The notes under the pieces are model-generated. The model was not told the DNA's origin, ran no database searches, and saw only the letters and a program-made list of their open reading frames with translations. DNA of 10,009 nt, taken from assembly GCA_016840825.1 (NCBI GenBank), contig JAEORN010000261.1, forward strand, positions 1 to 10,009, read 5' to 3'. The stretch comes from Candidatus Thorarchaeota archaeon. Lineage in GTDB: Archaea > Asgardarchaeota > Thorarchaeia > Thorarchaeales > Thorarchaeaceae. The position numbers and the translations under genes were made by a program. Below are positions 1-6,708 of the stretch, piece after piece; within the stretch, counting starts at the first letter, position 1; every line of letters starts with the position of its first letter.

Positions 1-1547
1 ACAGCACTTCTATCCGGTTTTTCAACGACTCGCAATTTCCACTCATTTGGATGAGCTGGTGAATAATATTCTAGAAACGCAACACCTCCTTCTGAGCGAA
101 GTCTTTCCATTTCCTGTAGTCGTACTTGTAGCCAAGCTTTCCGAGATATTGGCATTCGAGAAGTTGCGATATCAAACAATGTCGGATGAAAATCAAAAAC
201 AAGTGCCCGTTCACTCATATACTCAAGAACACCATCTTGGAATGTCTTCGTGATTGTTTCTTTATTCGTGAAGAATGACGCAGCTACAGACATGTTTGGA
301 TACTTATCAGGAATACCCAAAGCAAATTTGAATGATCTTGTAAATTTTGAGAGATGAGTCGCGGCATCTAGGAACAGTATAGTTTCTGGTTTCCCTTCAA
401 ATTCAACAACTGAAATCTCAATCTCATTTTCATTTTCAGCTTCATGTTGCTCAATCATCGATTGAATGAGCTGGTCTGTGACAGGTGGAAGATTATCGTC
501 TGAAAGATCTTCATAAGTGAGAGAATCTGCTTCCATTTCAGGAGGTTCCTCTGCTTCGTATTCCTCGCTTTTTGGTTGTCTTCTTTTTCTAAATTGAGGT
601 GCAATATATCCTATCTCTTCTACAAGATGTTGAAGGACTAGTGGAAGGAATAAATCATAGAGTGTTCCTCTAGTTTCAGTTATCAGGAGAACTGGTCTGT
701 AATCTGCAACTGCTTTTGATAATCCTGAATCGTATTCTGGAGTATCATCAAAAAACTTACTTAGATTTTCAACTGAATATCCCTTCTTGACTCTCTCTGT
801 CCACTCCTGATATACTTCTTTTACCTCGGCTTTCCTACGGTCCTTTACCATGCTCACAAACTTGCCTAGATATTTGACTCCTCGAGATACTGCGGTAGCA
901 GGACTAATGAATACGGTCATCATTCCTACTGCTTCGCCTGCGTACTCACTTGCCTCTGTGTTCTTTATTTTCCCCAGGACTTCTTCTGTTAAAGATGGAG
1001 GACCAAGCTTCTCAACTAATACTTCAATCATCCCTTCAAAATTCTCGAATGATGCATCTCCAGGTCCGATGTCCTCGCCTACGGGGGACGCATCAGATAG
1101 GACTTCTGCAAACCTATTGGGTCTAGAAACTAGCCATGTAAGAGGAATCTTCAACGATGTGATGTCATGCATGTACGTTCTATCTGAATCTTTAGACCCA
1201 AAGTAGTATTTTACTGCATCAGGGAACATATTGTCAAAGATTTCCATGAATTGGTCGAATCCCTGTTTTGTGCTTAGACCCATATCTGCACGTTCTAAGG
1301 CATCCGCCACGAAGACAAGGCCTGCTTCTCGCTTCTTTGCCTGCTTTGCTAGAATTGCCATCACTTGTTTCGGTGACAGATATAGCTTATCACTGGCCGC
1401 AAAAGGTGCGTCATAGAATGAAAAGATACCCATTCTTTTCCAAGGTCTATCCTTCATTTCTGTGTTGATAAGATGAGAGAACCACTCAAATCCGCGCTGA
1501 TATCTTGGTATGTTATCTTCATCAGTCTCGTCATCAAATCCTGGCAT
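1..1547 (-). CDS. Large unrecognised protein, C-terminus cut by window edge
   Basis: An open reading frame starts at an ATG at 1547 and stays open for 515 codons to the left edge, so the C-terminus and stop lie outside the window. A GGTG Shine-Dalgarno site (complement of 1554-1557) sits 6 nt before this ATG and decides the start; the ATG 4 nt upstream is out of frame and stops after a few codons. I recognise no family. It looks cytoplasmic: no signal peptide and no convincing membrane span. Residues 1-30 are acidic then aromatic; a globular part covers about 36-325, with a basic stretch at 236-256 (KDRRKAEVKEVYQEW). A strongly acidic, probably disordered linker (about 327-378, rich in Glu/Asp, PPEME, ENENEIE) leads to a second globular part from about 380 onward (VVEFEGKPETILFLDAAT). 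It lies 76 nt downstream of the secreted toroid gene on the same strand. No function is proposed; that the frame is coding is well supported by its length and codon pattern. Confidence 0.85.
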   Translation of the reverse strand, partial: MPGFDDETDEDNIPRYQRGFEWFSHLINTEMKDRPWKRMGIFSFYDAPFAASDKLYLSPKQVMAILAKQAKKREAGLVFVADALERADMGLSTKQGFDQFMEIFDNMFPDAVKYYFGSKDSDRTYMHDITSLKIPLTWLVSRPNRFAEVLSDASPVGEDIGPGDASFENFEGMIEVLVEKLGPPSLTEEVLGKIKNTEASEYAGEAVGMMTVFISPATAVSRGVKYLGKFVSMVKDRRKAEVKEVYQEWTERVKKGYSVENLSKFFDDTPEYDSGLSKAVADYRPVLLITETRGTLYDLFLPLVLQHLVEEIGYIAPQFRKRRQPKSEEYEAEEPPEMEADSLTYEDLSDDNLPPVTDQLIQSMIEQHEAENENEIEISVVEFEGKPETILFLDAATHLSKFTRSFKFALGIPDKYPNMSVAASFFTNKETITKTFQDGVLEYMSERALVFDFHPTLFDIATSRMPISRKAWLQVRLQEMERLRSEGGVAFLEYYSPAHPNEWKLRVVEKPDRSA

Positions 1548-1580
1548 ACATTACACCATCAGACAGCCAATAAGGCAGTA

Positions 1581-1614
1581 TAGGCCTACCTCGCCATGTG
1601 GCGAGATAAACCTA
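1581..1614 (-). other. Intergenic hairpin between toroid gene and left-edge gene
   Basis: A perfect 6-bp stem CTCGCC (1590-1595) / GGCGAG (1600-1605) with a 4-nt loop ATGT lies between the stop of the toroid gene and the start of the next gene. A further TAGG (1581-1584) / CCTA (1611-1614) pairing could extend it across an internal loop. No T-run follows on the minus strand, so it does not look like a simple terminator; an RNA processing or stability element, or a protein-binding site, is equally possible. Confidence 0.5.
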
Positions 1615-1623
1615 TGCATCAAA

Positions 1624-2847
1624 TTAGTCCATTCTTAGGGCAACCAATGCAATAACAAGAGCGGCAATAATGAAGACTATGATGAATAGTACTCTCCAAT
1701 CGATGAGAGGTTGAGCAGGATTATTTGGATCTTCTTCATAGATCATGTCAATATATGTGCCACTTATGTCCAGCATCCTCAAAGCTTCAAAAGCCAATCC
1801 GGCATTGAAGAGAGTGCCTTCCGCAAGTCCTGGAACAGTAGTCCACGAGCCATCCGCGGCTTGGCAATCGACTATGAATCTCGCGGCAGCGGTCATATTG
1901 ATACTTGGAACGCCTCCAAGCAGAGTGTAGATTTCTAATGCGTGATAGGTAGATAGAAGATTAGTGTCGTTGGTCAGTAGTGACTCTGTAAATCCTCCAA
2001 CAATACCATCACTAGGATCCATATCCTGTCGAGCTCCGACCCAATTGAGAAGATTCTGCCTTTCTTCGATAGTGAGGACATTCACCTGACCTAGTATATC
2101 CAATGCAAGAAGTCCAGCTGCGGTCGCAGATATACTTGCGATGTTTGATGTAGGGCTAAGTTTGAAAGCATCTCCCTCACGACAACTGAGAATAAACTCA
2201 AGTGTTGCTGTTTCATTCCAGAGCCAAGTTTCTTTTGCCTCTCCACTAGCCTCTAACATATAATCCATAACATATAGGGCGTAGAAAGTCGAAACAATAT
2301 CTGGTGCTTCATTCTCGTTGCTGCCAAATCCTCCTTCTGTGCTCTGTGTCTTATTAACGTAGATTAAACCAGAGGTTCCATTTAGCTCATCAAGATTATT
2401 GATTCCAGGAATATCATTATAATTTGGATTCGTCAGTAACTTCCAAAGCTTCACTGCATAGTAGGTGTTTTTCATAGTGACTGGTCCTGCAATGAAGAGT
2501 GAAAAACCACCATATCTATCGTAATCTTCACCGCCGCTTTTCCATTGTAGTTTCCTTGTGAAATTCTTCATTTTAACAAGGTCTACCACAGGCGGTCTAT
2601 AATCAAATTGACCCATTTCGTAGTATACATGAGCAGCACCTACTGTCGGGTATAGGCGAGATGCCTCAGTACCTGGTAGGTGATACCCACCTTCACCATT
2701 TACTGACGGGTCATCATAATTCTCTTTCATATAAGCAGACAAGGTATCCCAACGGGTGTCTGGATTAGCTGCAACTGGGATTGAGATAAAAGCCACAGCT
2801 ACTAATACAAATGCAATAGTAAGGGTCGCGATTTGGATTTTCTTCAT
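1624..2847 (-). CDS. Secreted, membrane-anchored prenyltransferase-like alpha/alpha-toroid protein
   Basis: The 407-residue product begins with a signal peptide (MKK, hydrophobic 7-22, likely cleavage near VAA at 25-27) and ends with one transmembrane helix (about 385-404) plus a short RMD tail, so the body should face outside the cell, anchored at its C-terminus. The body carries repeats like those of protein prenyltransferase beta subunits and squalene-cyclase folds: GGFG followed by PDIVSTFYALYVMDY (172-196), SISATAAGLLALDIL (238-252), GGFTES followed by LLSTYHALEIYTLLGG (284-312), and DGSW followed by GTLFNAGLAFEALRML (332-359). Six N-x-S/T sequons (N95, N156, N165, N211, N293, N317) fit an N-glycosylated surface protein. 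The zinc-binding Asp-x-Cys of true prenyltransferases is not seen: the comparable place reads DIV. Enzymatic prenyl transfer outside the cell is therefore unlikely; a binding or structural role is my inference. The ATG has only a weak GGG upstream. It lies 113 bp after the reductase gene on the same strand. Confidence 0.85.
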   Translation of the reverse strand: MKKIQIATLTIAFVLVAVAFISIPVAANPDTRWDTLSAYMKENYDDPSVNGEGGYHLPGTEASRLYPTVGAAHVYYEMGQFDYRPPVVDLVKMKNFTRKLQWKSGGEDYDRYGGFSLFIAGPVTMKNTYYAVKLWKLLTNPNYNDIPGINNLDELNGTSGLIYVNKTQSTEGGFGSNENEAPDIVSTFYALYVMDYMLEASGEAKETWLWNETATLEFILSCREGDAFKLSPTSNIASISATAAGLLALDILGQVNVLTIEERQNLLNWVGARQDMDPSDGIVGGFTESLLTNDTNLLSTYHALEIYTLLGGVPSINMTAAARFIVDCQAADGSWTTVPGLAEGTLFNAGLAFEALRMLDISGTYIDMIYEEDPNNPAQPLIDWRVLFIIVFIIAALVIALVALRMD

Positions 2848-2901
2848 TTGGATATCCCGGCCAATTATGCTATCGCCTAGAGTTAGCTCTGAGGACTTGG
2901 A

Positions 2902-2919
2902 GCCACCACTGTGGCAGTG
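2902..2919. repeat. Overlapping inverted repeats upstream of the toroid gene
   Basis: Two alternative perfect 5-bp inverted repeats overlap here: GCCAC (2902-2906) with GTGGC (2911-2915), and CACTG (2907-2911) with CAGTG (2915-2919). They sit in the 113-bp gap between the reductase stop and the toroid start. On the minus strand a TTAATA (complement of 2921-2926) lies just upstream and could be a weak TATA element. No T-run follows, so an operator or RNA structure is as likely as a terminator. Confidence 0.35.
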
Positions 2920-2960
2920 TTATTAACGTTTCCCCAAGGAAGAGGATTGTACTGTAGCAT

Positions 2961-3917
2961 TCATCCACCATATCCTCGGACGTCGGTTCTTTGTAATTCT
3001 CTGATGTAAATGTACGCTGAATCTGCAGCAATTGCTCCTTGACCTACTGCAACTGCGATTTGCTTCATTGATTCCACAACATCTCCAGCTGCGAAGAATC
3101 CTGGGATGTTTGTGGTCTGATTAGCATTGACTAGAATCTCACCGTTCTTGTTTGTTTCGACTCCAAGATCAATTGCAAGTTGGCTATTTGGTGATGACCC
3201 AAGTGCAACAAAAGCTCCATCAACCTCAATTGTCTTCAGTTCACCAGTCTTTATATCCTGAACAACGACTTCACGTAATAAATCGTCACCTTTGAATTCT
3301 TTAACAAGATGACTCCATTTAATGTCAATGTCTGAATCAAACACCATGTCCTGCATTGCCTTCTCTGCTCTCAATTCATCTCTTCGATGAATCAGAGTTG
3401 TGCTTTCAGTCAACTCAGAGAGATATACAGATTCGACCGCAGCAGTATTTCCACCGCCAATTACAACTACTCTCTTATCTCTAAAAAGAGGTCCATCACA
3501 TGTAGCACAATAGGAAACACCTCTTCCTGTGAATTCATCCTCTCCTGGAATATTTAGATGACGATGCCCGCCTCCTGCAGCGAAGATTACAGCTCTTGAC
3601 CTGTAGTTACCTCGTCTGGTTTCGAGGACAAAATTTCCATTCTCTTGAGTAATCTTTTTGACTTCGGTTATCTCTCTAATTTTGGCTCCTGTTTTCTTGA
3701 CTTGCTCTTTCATTTTCGAGGCGAGGTCAATTCCTGTAACATATAGAAATCCGGGATAATTTTCAATAGCTGGACTTGTTGCTTGTGCACCTCCAAGTAC
3801 TGCAGATTCCAAGAGCAAGGTCTTGAGTCCATAACGTGCAGCGTATATCGCGGCTGTCATTCCTGCAGGGCCACCACCTACAATGATGACCTCCCAGTTT
3901 AGGTCTTCTTCAGTCAT
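2961..3917 (-). CDS. trxB: Thioredoxin reductase-like FAD/NAD(P)H disulfide oxidoreductase
   Basis: This cytoplasmic flavoprotein of the thioredoxin reductase family passes electrons from NAD(P)H via FAD to a redox-active disulfide and then to a thioredoxin-like partner. Numbered from the start at 3917 (318 residues, normal for the family), it shows the FAD-binding GGGPAG (14-19), the active-site CATC (137-140) followed by DGPLF, the NAD(P)H-binding GGGNTA (154-159), the HRRDELR motif (177-183) that in this family favours NADPH, and the C-terminal FAD motif with GD (278-279). An in-frame ATG at 3977 overlaps the stop of the upstream gene (ATGA), but the 20 extra residues are Lys/Gly-rich and unlike the family, whereas the ATG at 3917 has a strong GGAGG (complement of 3925-3929) at 7 nt, so I prefer 3917. 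The usual ATGA after the first domain reads AAGGG (113-117), a mild variant. Its gene follows the BioD-like gene closely, so the two are probably co-transcribed. The physiological thioredoxin or glutaredoxin partner is not in the window. Confidence 0.93.
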   Translation of the reverse strand: MTEEDLNWEVIIVGGGPAGMTAAIYAARYGLKTLLLESAVLGGAQATSPAIENYPGFLYVTGIDLASKMKEQVKKTGAKIREITEVKKITQENGNFVLETRRGNYRSRAVIFAAGGGHRHLNIPGEDEFTGRGVSYCATCDGPLFRDKRVVVIGGGNTAAVESVYLSELTESTTLIHRRDELRAEKAMQDMVFDSDIDIKWSHLVKEFKGDDLLREVVVQDIKTGELKTIEVDGAFVALGSSPNSQLAIDLGVETNKNGEILVNANQTTNIPGFFAAGDVVESMKQIAVAVGQGAIAADSAYIYIRELQRTDVRGYGG

Positions 3918-3924
3918 TTTGGAG

Positions 3925-3929
3925 CCTCC
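3925..3929 (-). promoter_or_regulatory. Shine-Dalgarno site deciding the reductase start
   Basis: GGAGG on the minus strand lies 7 nt before the ATG at 3917, inside the upstream reading frame extension. It is the strongest ribosome-binding site in this gene cluster and argues for initiation at 3917 rather than at the ATG at 3977. Confidence 0.65.
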
Positions 3930-3973
3930 GTTTGTTTTCTTATTGGTACCGACTTTGTCTTCCATTCGCTTAA

Positions 3974-4843
3974 TCATTCTTTCCCATTCAAACTCAATTG
4001 GTTGAGCTGTTGAGTTGTAAGACCTTGTTGAGGTCGTAGGTGAACAACGCCAATAGGTTTGATCATATCACTAACACGTGAAAATGGAACTTCACGTATT
4101 GGTTGACTACCATATTTTACTAGAAACACTGCTTTGCGAAATCTATCCGGATCATAGGAATAGACATGACCTGGTCCTGTGACAAGGATATTGTCAACCC
4201 ATTCGAGTCCTTCCCATAACCATGAAGAATTATTGAATCCTTCAATGAGGAGGATTTCGCTGTCTTTCTCTATTGCATCGATTGCGGCATCCAAGGTATA
4301 CTCTAAGTTCTGCTTTGCATATTCTTCAACAATACCCATTGAATTGAATGGAATGACTTGTGTATCTCTTGTAAGACTGTCTGCCTCTTCTTGTGTTAGT
4401 AATAGCTTTCCTGAATTAATCAGTTCCTCAGCTAATAGAGTGGTCGAAGATATTCTTCCATTTCTCAGGAGCGAGTACCTCTGAATCGCAAGAATCGAAT
4501 CCCAACCTCCAACAGCAAGTGTTGAAGATATGACTTCAGTGGGCTGCTGAAGTACCGCAGGGACAAACAGACTATGTATTGGATTAGCAATCTCTAGTGG
4601 TATTCTACTATTCAAAATGCTACGAACTAAGTAGGCATCACGTGACGCTAAAATTGAATCTGCAATGCAATTTTGAGTATGCTCATTTCTGTACCAGTAG
4701 TTATGTCCACTTATTGGCTTGAAATACTCAACTGCATGCCCGTTGTTCACATAGAACTCTGCCAAGTTTCTTGACAGGATGGTCTTGCCTGAATCGAACG
4801 AATTCATACCAAGTACCAAAATCCTCTGTGTCAACGATCCCAC
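3974..4843 (-). CDS. BioD/CobQ-like P-loop NTPase of unknown role
   Basis: The 289-residue cytoplasmic protein begins like dethiobiotin synthetase and the BioD-like domain found in phosphotransacetylase-type proteins: RILVLGMNSFDSGKT (7-21), a variant P-loop ending GKT, then VEYFKPISG (38-46), comparable to the KP motif after the first helix in that family. A hydrophobic strand ending in Glu, ILLIEGFNN (197-205), occupies the Walker-B-like position. The classic GxxxxGK spacing is altered (Asn14 where Gly is usual), and downstream elements of true BioD are not recognisable, so a biotin role is not claimed. The predicted start is a GTG at 4843 without a Shine-Dalgarno site; a TTG three codons later (4834) has GGTG (complement of 4842-4845) at about 7 nt and is a credible alternative. 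The stop overlaps an in-frame ATG of the reductase frame. A terminator-like hairpin lies just upstream, so this gene may have its own promoter or depend on readthrough from the thermosome gene. Ligand and reaction are unknown. Confidence 0.8.
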   Translation of the reverse strand: MGSLTQRILVLGMNSFDSGKTILSRNLAEFYVNNGHAVEYFKPISGHNYWYRNEHTQNCIADSILASRDAYLVRSILNSRIPLEIANPIHSLFVPAVLQQPTEVISSTLAVGGWDSILAIQRYSLLRNGRISSTTLLAEELINSGKLLLTQEEADSLTRDTQVIPFNSMGIVEEYAKQNLEYTLDAAIDAIEKDSEILLIEGFNNSSWLWEGLEWVDNILVTGPGHVYSYDPDRFRKAVFLVKYGSQPIREVPFSRVSDMIKPIGVVHLRPQQGLTTQQLNQLSLNGKE

Positions 4844-4846
4844 CAG

Positions 4847-4877
4847 AAAAAAGGAATTAGGGAGCCCAATGGGCTCC
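4847..4877 (-). terminator. Stem-loop plus T-run after the thermosome gene
   Basis: A perfect 7-bp GC-rich stem GGAGCCC (4861-4867) / GGGCTCC (4871-4877) with a 3-nt loop lies 21 nt past the thermosome stop. On the minus strand it is followed by CTAATTCC and six T residues (complement of 4847-4852). Archaeal polymerase stops mainly at T-runs, so this is a good candidate 3' end for the thermosome mRNA. The T-run ends only 3 nt before the GTG start of the next gene. Confidence 0.65.
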
Positions 4878-4898
4878 GAAGGTTTTGTTGTAATTTTA

Positions 4899-6557
4899 CT
4901 ACATCATACCGGGCATGCCGCCAGGCATACCGCCCATTCCACCAGGAGGCATTCCGCCCATGTCAGGTGCTGCGCCTGCCTTGGCTGCAATGACGTCATC
5001 GATTCTGAGAATCATCTGTGCAGCTTCTGCTGCAGAACGTACTGCTTGATGTTTCACACGAACTGGCTCTATGACGCCCTCTTTCATCATATCGGTAGTC
5101 TTGCCCTTCAAGACATTAACTCCGAACCAGAGGCCCGAATCATCGGCATGTGCTTTATTGAGTTCGGTGATGATATCAATGGGGTCATGGCCACCATTCT
5201 CGGTAAGTGTCTTTGGCACAATTCGTAGTGACTCAGCAAATGCTTCAATAGCAAGCTGTTCACGTCCCTTGACAGTTTCAGCATAAGCTTCGAGTCTCTT
5301 TGCGACTTCAGCTTCTGTTGAACCACCGCCTGCAACATAGAAACCATCTTCAACTACGTTCCTGACAACGCAGAGTGCATCGTGAAGTGCTCTATCTGCT
5401 TCATCAACAACATGTTCAGTTCCTCCACGAATCACTATGGAAACAGCCTTAGGATCTTTGCACTCCCTAACGTAGACAAGCTTATCGTCGCCAATCCTGA
5501 CTTCCTCAACAACTCCTGCATGACCAATTGCTTCTGGTGCAATCTCGTCAAGGCTTGTTGCAATCTGTGCACCTGTTGCCTTTGCAAGCTTCTCGAGTGT
5601 ACTCTTCTTGGCTCTGCGAATCGCGATGATTCCAGCCTTTGCGAGGAAATGCTGTGCAACATCATCAATACCCTTCTGACAAATCAGGACATTCGCACCA
5701 GATGCTGTGATCTTCTCAACCATATTTTTGAGCATATTCTCCTCTTGATCGAGGAAGGCTTTGATCTGCTCAGGACTATCAATCTTAATCTCCGCGTCGA
5801 ACTCTGTCTTCTCAACTTCAATTGCAGCGTTAACGAGGGCAATCTTCGCACCCTCAATCTTTCTTGGCATGGAAGCATGAACAATCTCCTTGTCAATCAC
5901 CATACCGTTGACGAGTTCGGTTTCATCAAGGTGCTTACCTTGCTTTTTGATAATCTCAACCATCTCGATATCGGCCTTAGTCTTACCATTTACATTTTCT
6001 GCAATCTGCAGGACTGCATCTACAGCAATCTGCGCAAAGTGGTCCTTTGACCCCATGACTGATTTGCTATTCATTGATGTCTGTGCAATCTTTGTTAGAA
6101 TCTTCTTGTCCATTCCCTCCATTGGAACACCAATAGCGTTCAAGATTTCAGTGGCTTTCTCAGCTGCCTTCTGATAACCGCCAACAATAATGGTTGGATG
6201 AATCTTCTTGTCTAGGAGTTCTTGGGCTCTCTTCAAGAGCTCACCAGCGATGACAACTGAGGTGGTTGTTCCGTCACCGGTCTCCTGATCCTGACTCTTA
6301 GCAACCTCTACAAGCATCTTGGCTGCTGGGTGCTGTACATCAATCTCTTTCAAAATGCTAGCACCGTCATTTGTGATGGTCACGTCTCCCAGTGAGTCTA
6401 CGAGCATCTTATCCATACCACGTGGACCGAGGGTTGACTTGATTGCATCAGAGATGACGATACCTGCCATAATATTGTTCGCCTGCGCGGACTTTCCGCG
6501 AGTTCTACTTGTGCCCTCCTTGAGAATCAGGACGGGCGTACCAGACAATTGTGACAT
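4899..6557 (-). CDS. Thermosome (group II chaperonin) subunit
   Basis: The 552-residue protein is a full-length archaeal chaperonin subunit, which assembles into a double ring and folds proteins in an ATP-driven cycle in the cytoplasm. Visible signatures run in the expected order: LGPRGMDKML (43-52), NDGASIL (63-69), the ATP-binding GDGTTT (94-99), an apical region with GADV-like SGANVLICQKGIDD (286-299), DEADRALHDAL (385-395) containing the conserved Asp region needed for hydrolysis, GGGSTE (410-415; GGGATE is more usual), and GLWFGVNVLKG (475-485). The C-terminus is the typical flexible Gly/Met tail (533-552), thought to line the cavity floor. The ATG at 6557 gives an N-terminus of normal length; only a weak AGGGG lies upstream. 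The 151-bp upstream gap carries repeats and a TATA-like box, and a terminator-like hairpin follows the stop, so the gene is probably monocistronic. Which paralogue (alpha, beta, gamma) it is cannot be told from this sequence alone. Confidence 0.97.
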   Translation of the reverse strand: MSQLSGTPVLILKEGTSRTRGKSAQANNIMAGIVISDAIKSTLGPRGMDKMLVDSLGDVTITNDGASILKEIDVQHPAAKMLVEVAKSQDQETGDGTTTSVVIAGELLKRAQELLDKKIHPTIIVGGYQKAAEKATEILNAIGVPMEGMDKKILTKIAQTSMNSKSVMGSKDHFAQIAVDAVLQIAENVNGKTKADIEMVEIIKKQGKHLDETELVNGMVIDKEIVHASMPRKIEGAKIALVNAAIEVEKTEFDAEIKIDSPEQIKAFLDQEENMLKNMVEKITASGANVLICQKGIDDVAQHFLAKAGIIAIRRAKKSTLEKLAKATGAQIATSLDEIAPEAIGHAGVVEEVRIGDDKLVYVRECKDPKAVSIVIRGGTEHVVDEADRALHDALCVVRNVVEDGFYVAGGGSTEAEVAKRLEAYAETVKGREQLAIEAFAESLRIVPKTLTENGGHDPIDIITELNKAHADDSGLWFGVNVLKGKTTDMMKEGVIEPVRVKHQAVRSAAEAAQMILRIDDVIAAKAGAAPDMGGMPPGGMGGMPGGMPGMM

Positions 6558-6629
6558 GGTTCTTTTCCCCTACTTGTTTACGTGCACACTACCAATTCTC
6601 AGACTGGCGTGTGGTTTTTCATTGTAGTG

Positions 6630-6649
6630 AAAACTGTACATGCACTTCG
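6630..6649. repeat. 20-bp direct repeat, thermosome-proximal copy
   Basis: The plus strand reads AAAACTGTACATGCACTTCG. It matches the copy at 6664-6683 at 17 of 20 positions, in the same orientation, with the starts 34 bp apart. The three differences are all in the centre. It lies in the region upstream of the thermosome gene and is the best candidate operator half-set in the window. Confidence 0.6.
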
Positions 6650-6656
6650 CATGTAC
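6636..6656. promoter_or_regulatory. Perfect palindrome upstream of the thermosome
   Basis: GTACATGC (6636-6643) and GCATGTAC (6649-6656) form a perfect 8-bp inverted repeat around the 5-nt spacer ACTTC. Such a symmetric site suits a dimeric repressor or activator, or, if transcribed, a hairpin in the 5' leader of the thermosome mRNA. It overlaps one direct-repeat copy. Confidence 0.55.
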
Positions 6657-6663
6657 TTCCAAT

Positions 6664-6683
6664 AAAACTGCACCTGTACTTCG
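6664..6683. repeat. 20-bp direct repeat, TATA-proximal copy
   Basis: The plus strand reads AAAACTGCACCTGTACTTCG, the partner of the copy at 6630-6649. It abuts the TATA-like box at 6684-6691. A shorter echo, TGTACTTCC (6652-6660), lies between the two copies, so the core TGYACTTC occurs three times within about 45 bp. Confidence 0.6.
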
Positions 6684-6691
6684 TATAAAAA
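6684..6691 (-). promoter_or_regulatory. Candidate TATA box for the thermosome gene
   Basis: The minus strand reads TTTTTATA, an archaeal TATA-like octamer. Transcription would start roughly 25 nt downstream, near 6660, giving a leader of about 100 nt that contains the palindrome. The same T-run could instead help end the upstream V4R-like gene, whose stop is at 6709; both are possible. A second TATA-like TTTTATT (complement of 6661-6667) is an alternative promoter element. Confidence 0.4.
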
Positions 6692-6708
6692 CATTAGCTT
6701 TGAACCGT

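Noticed and set aside
850..1206. Plus-strand open frame opposite the left-edge protein
   Set aside because: It is Ser/Thr-rich without recognisable features and lies within the much longer 515-codon minus-strand frame that has a good Shine-Dalgarno site.
1624..2847. Calling the toroid protein an active protein prenyltransferase
   Set aside because: It has a signal peptide and membrane anchor, and the zinc-binding Asp-x-Cys is not present at the comparable repeat.
3974..4843. Naming the P-loop protein bioD (dethiobiotin synthetase)
   Set aside because: Only the N-terminal motifs are similar; the P-loop spacing is altered, later BioD motifs are not seen and no biotin genes are nearby.
5382..6050. 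Long plus-strand open frame of over 200 codons opposite the thermosome gene
   Set aside because: The minus-strand frame is an unmistakable chaperonin; the antisense frame is Cys/Leu/Asn-rich with no family features and is a shadow of the codon bias.
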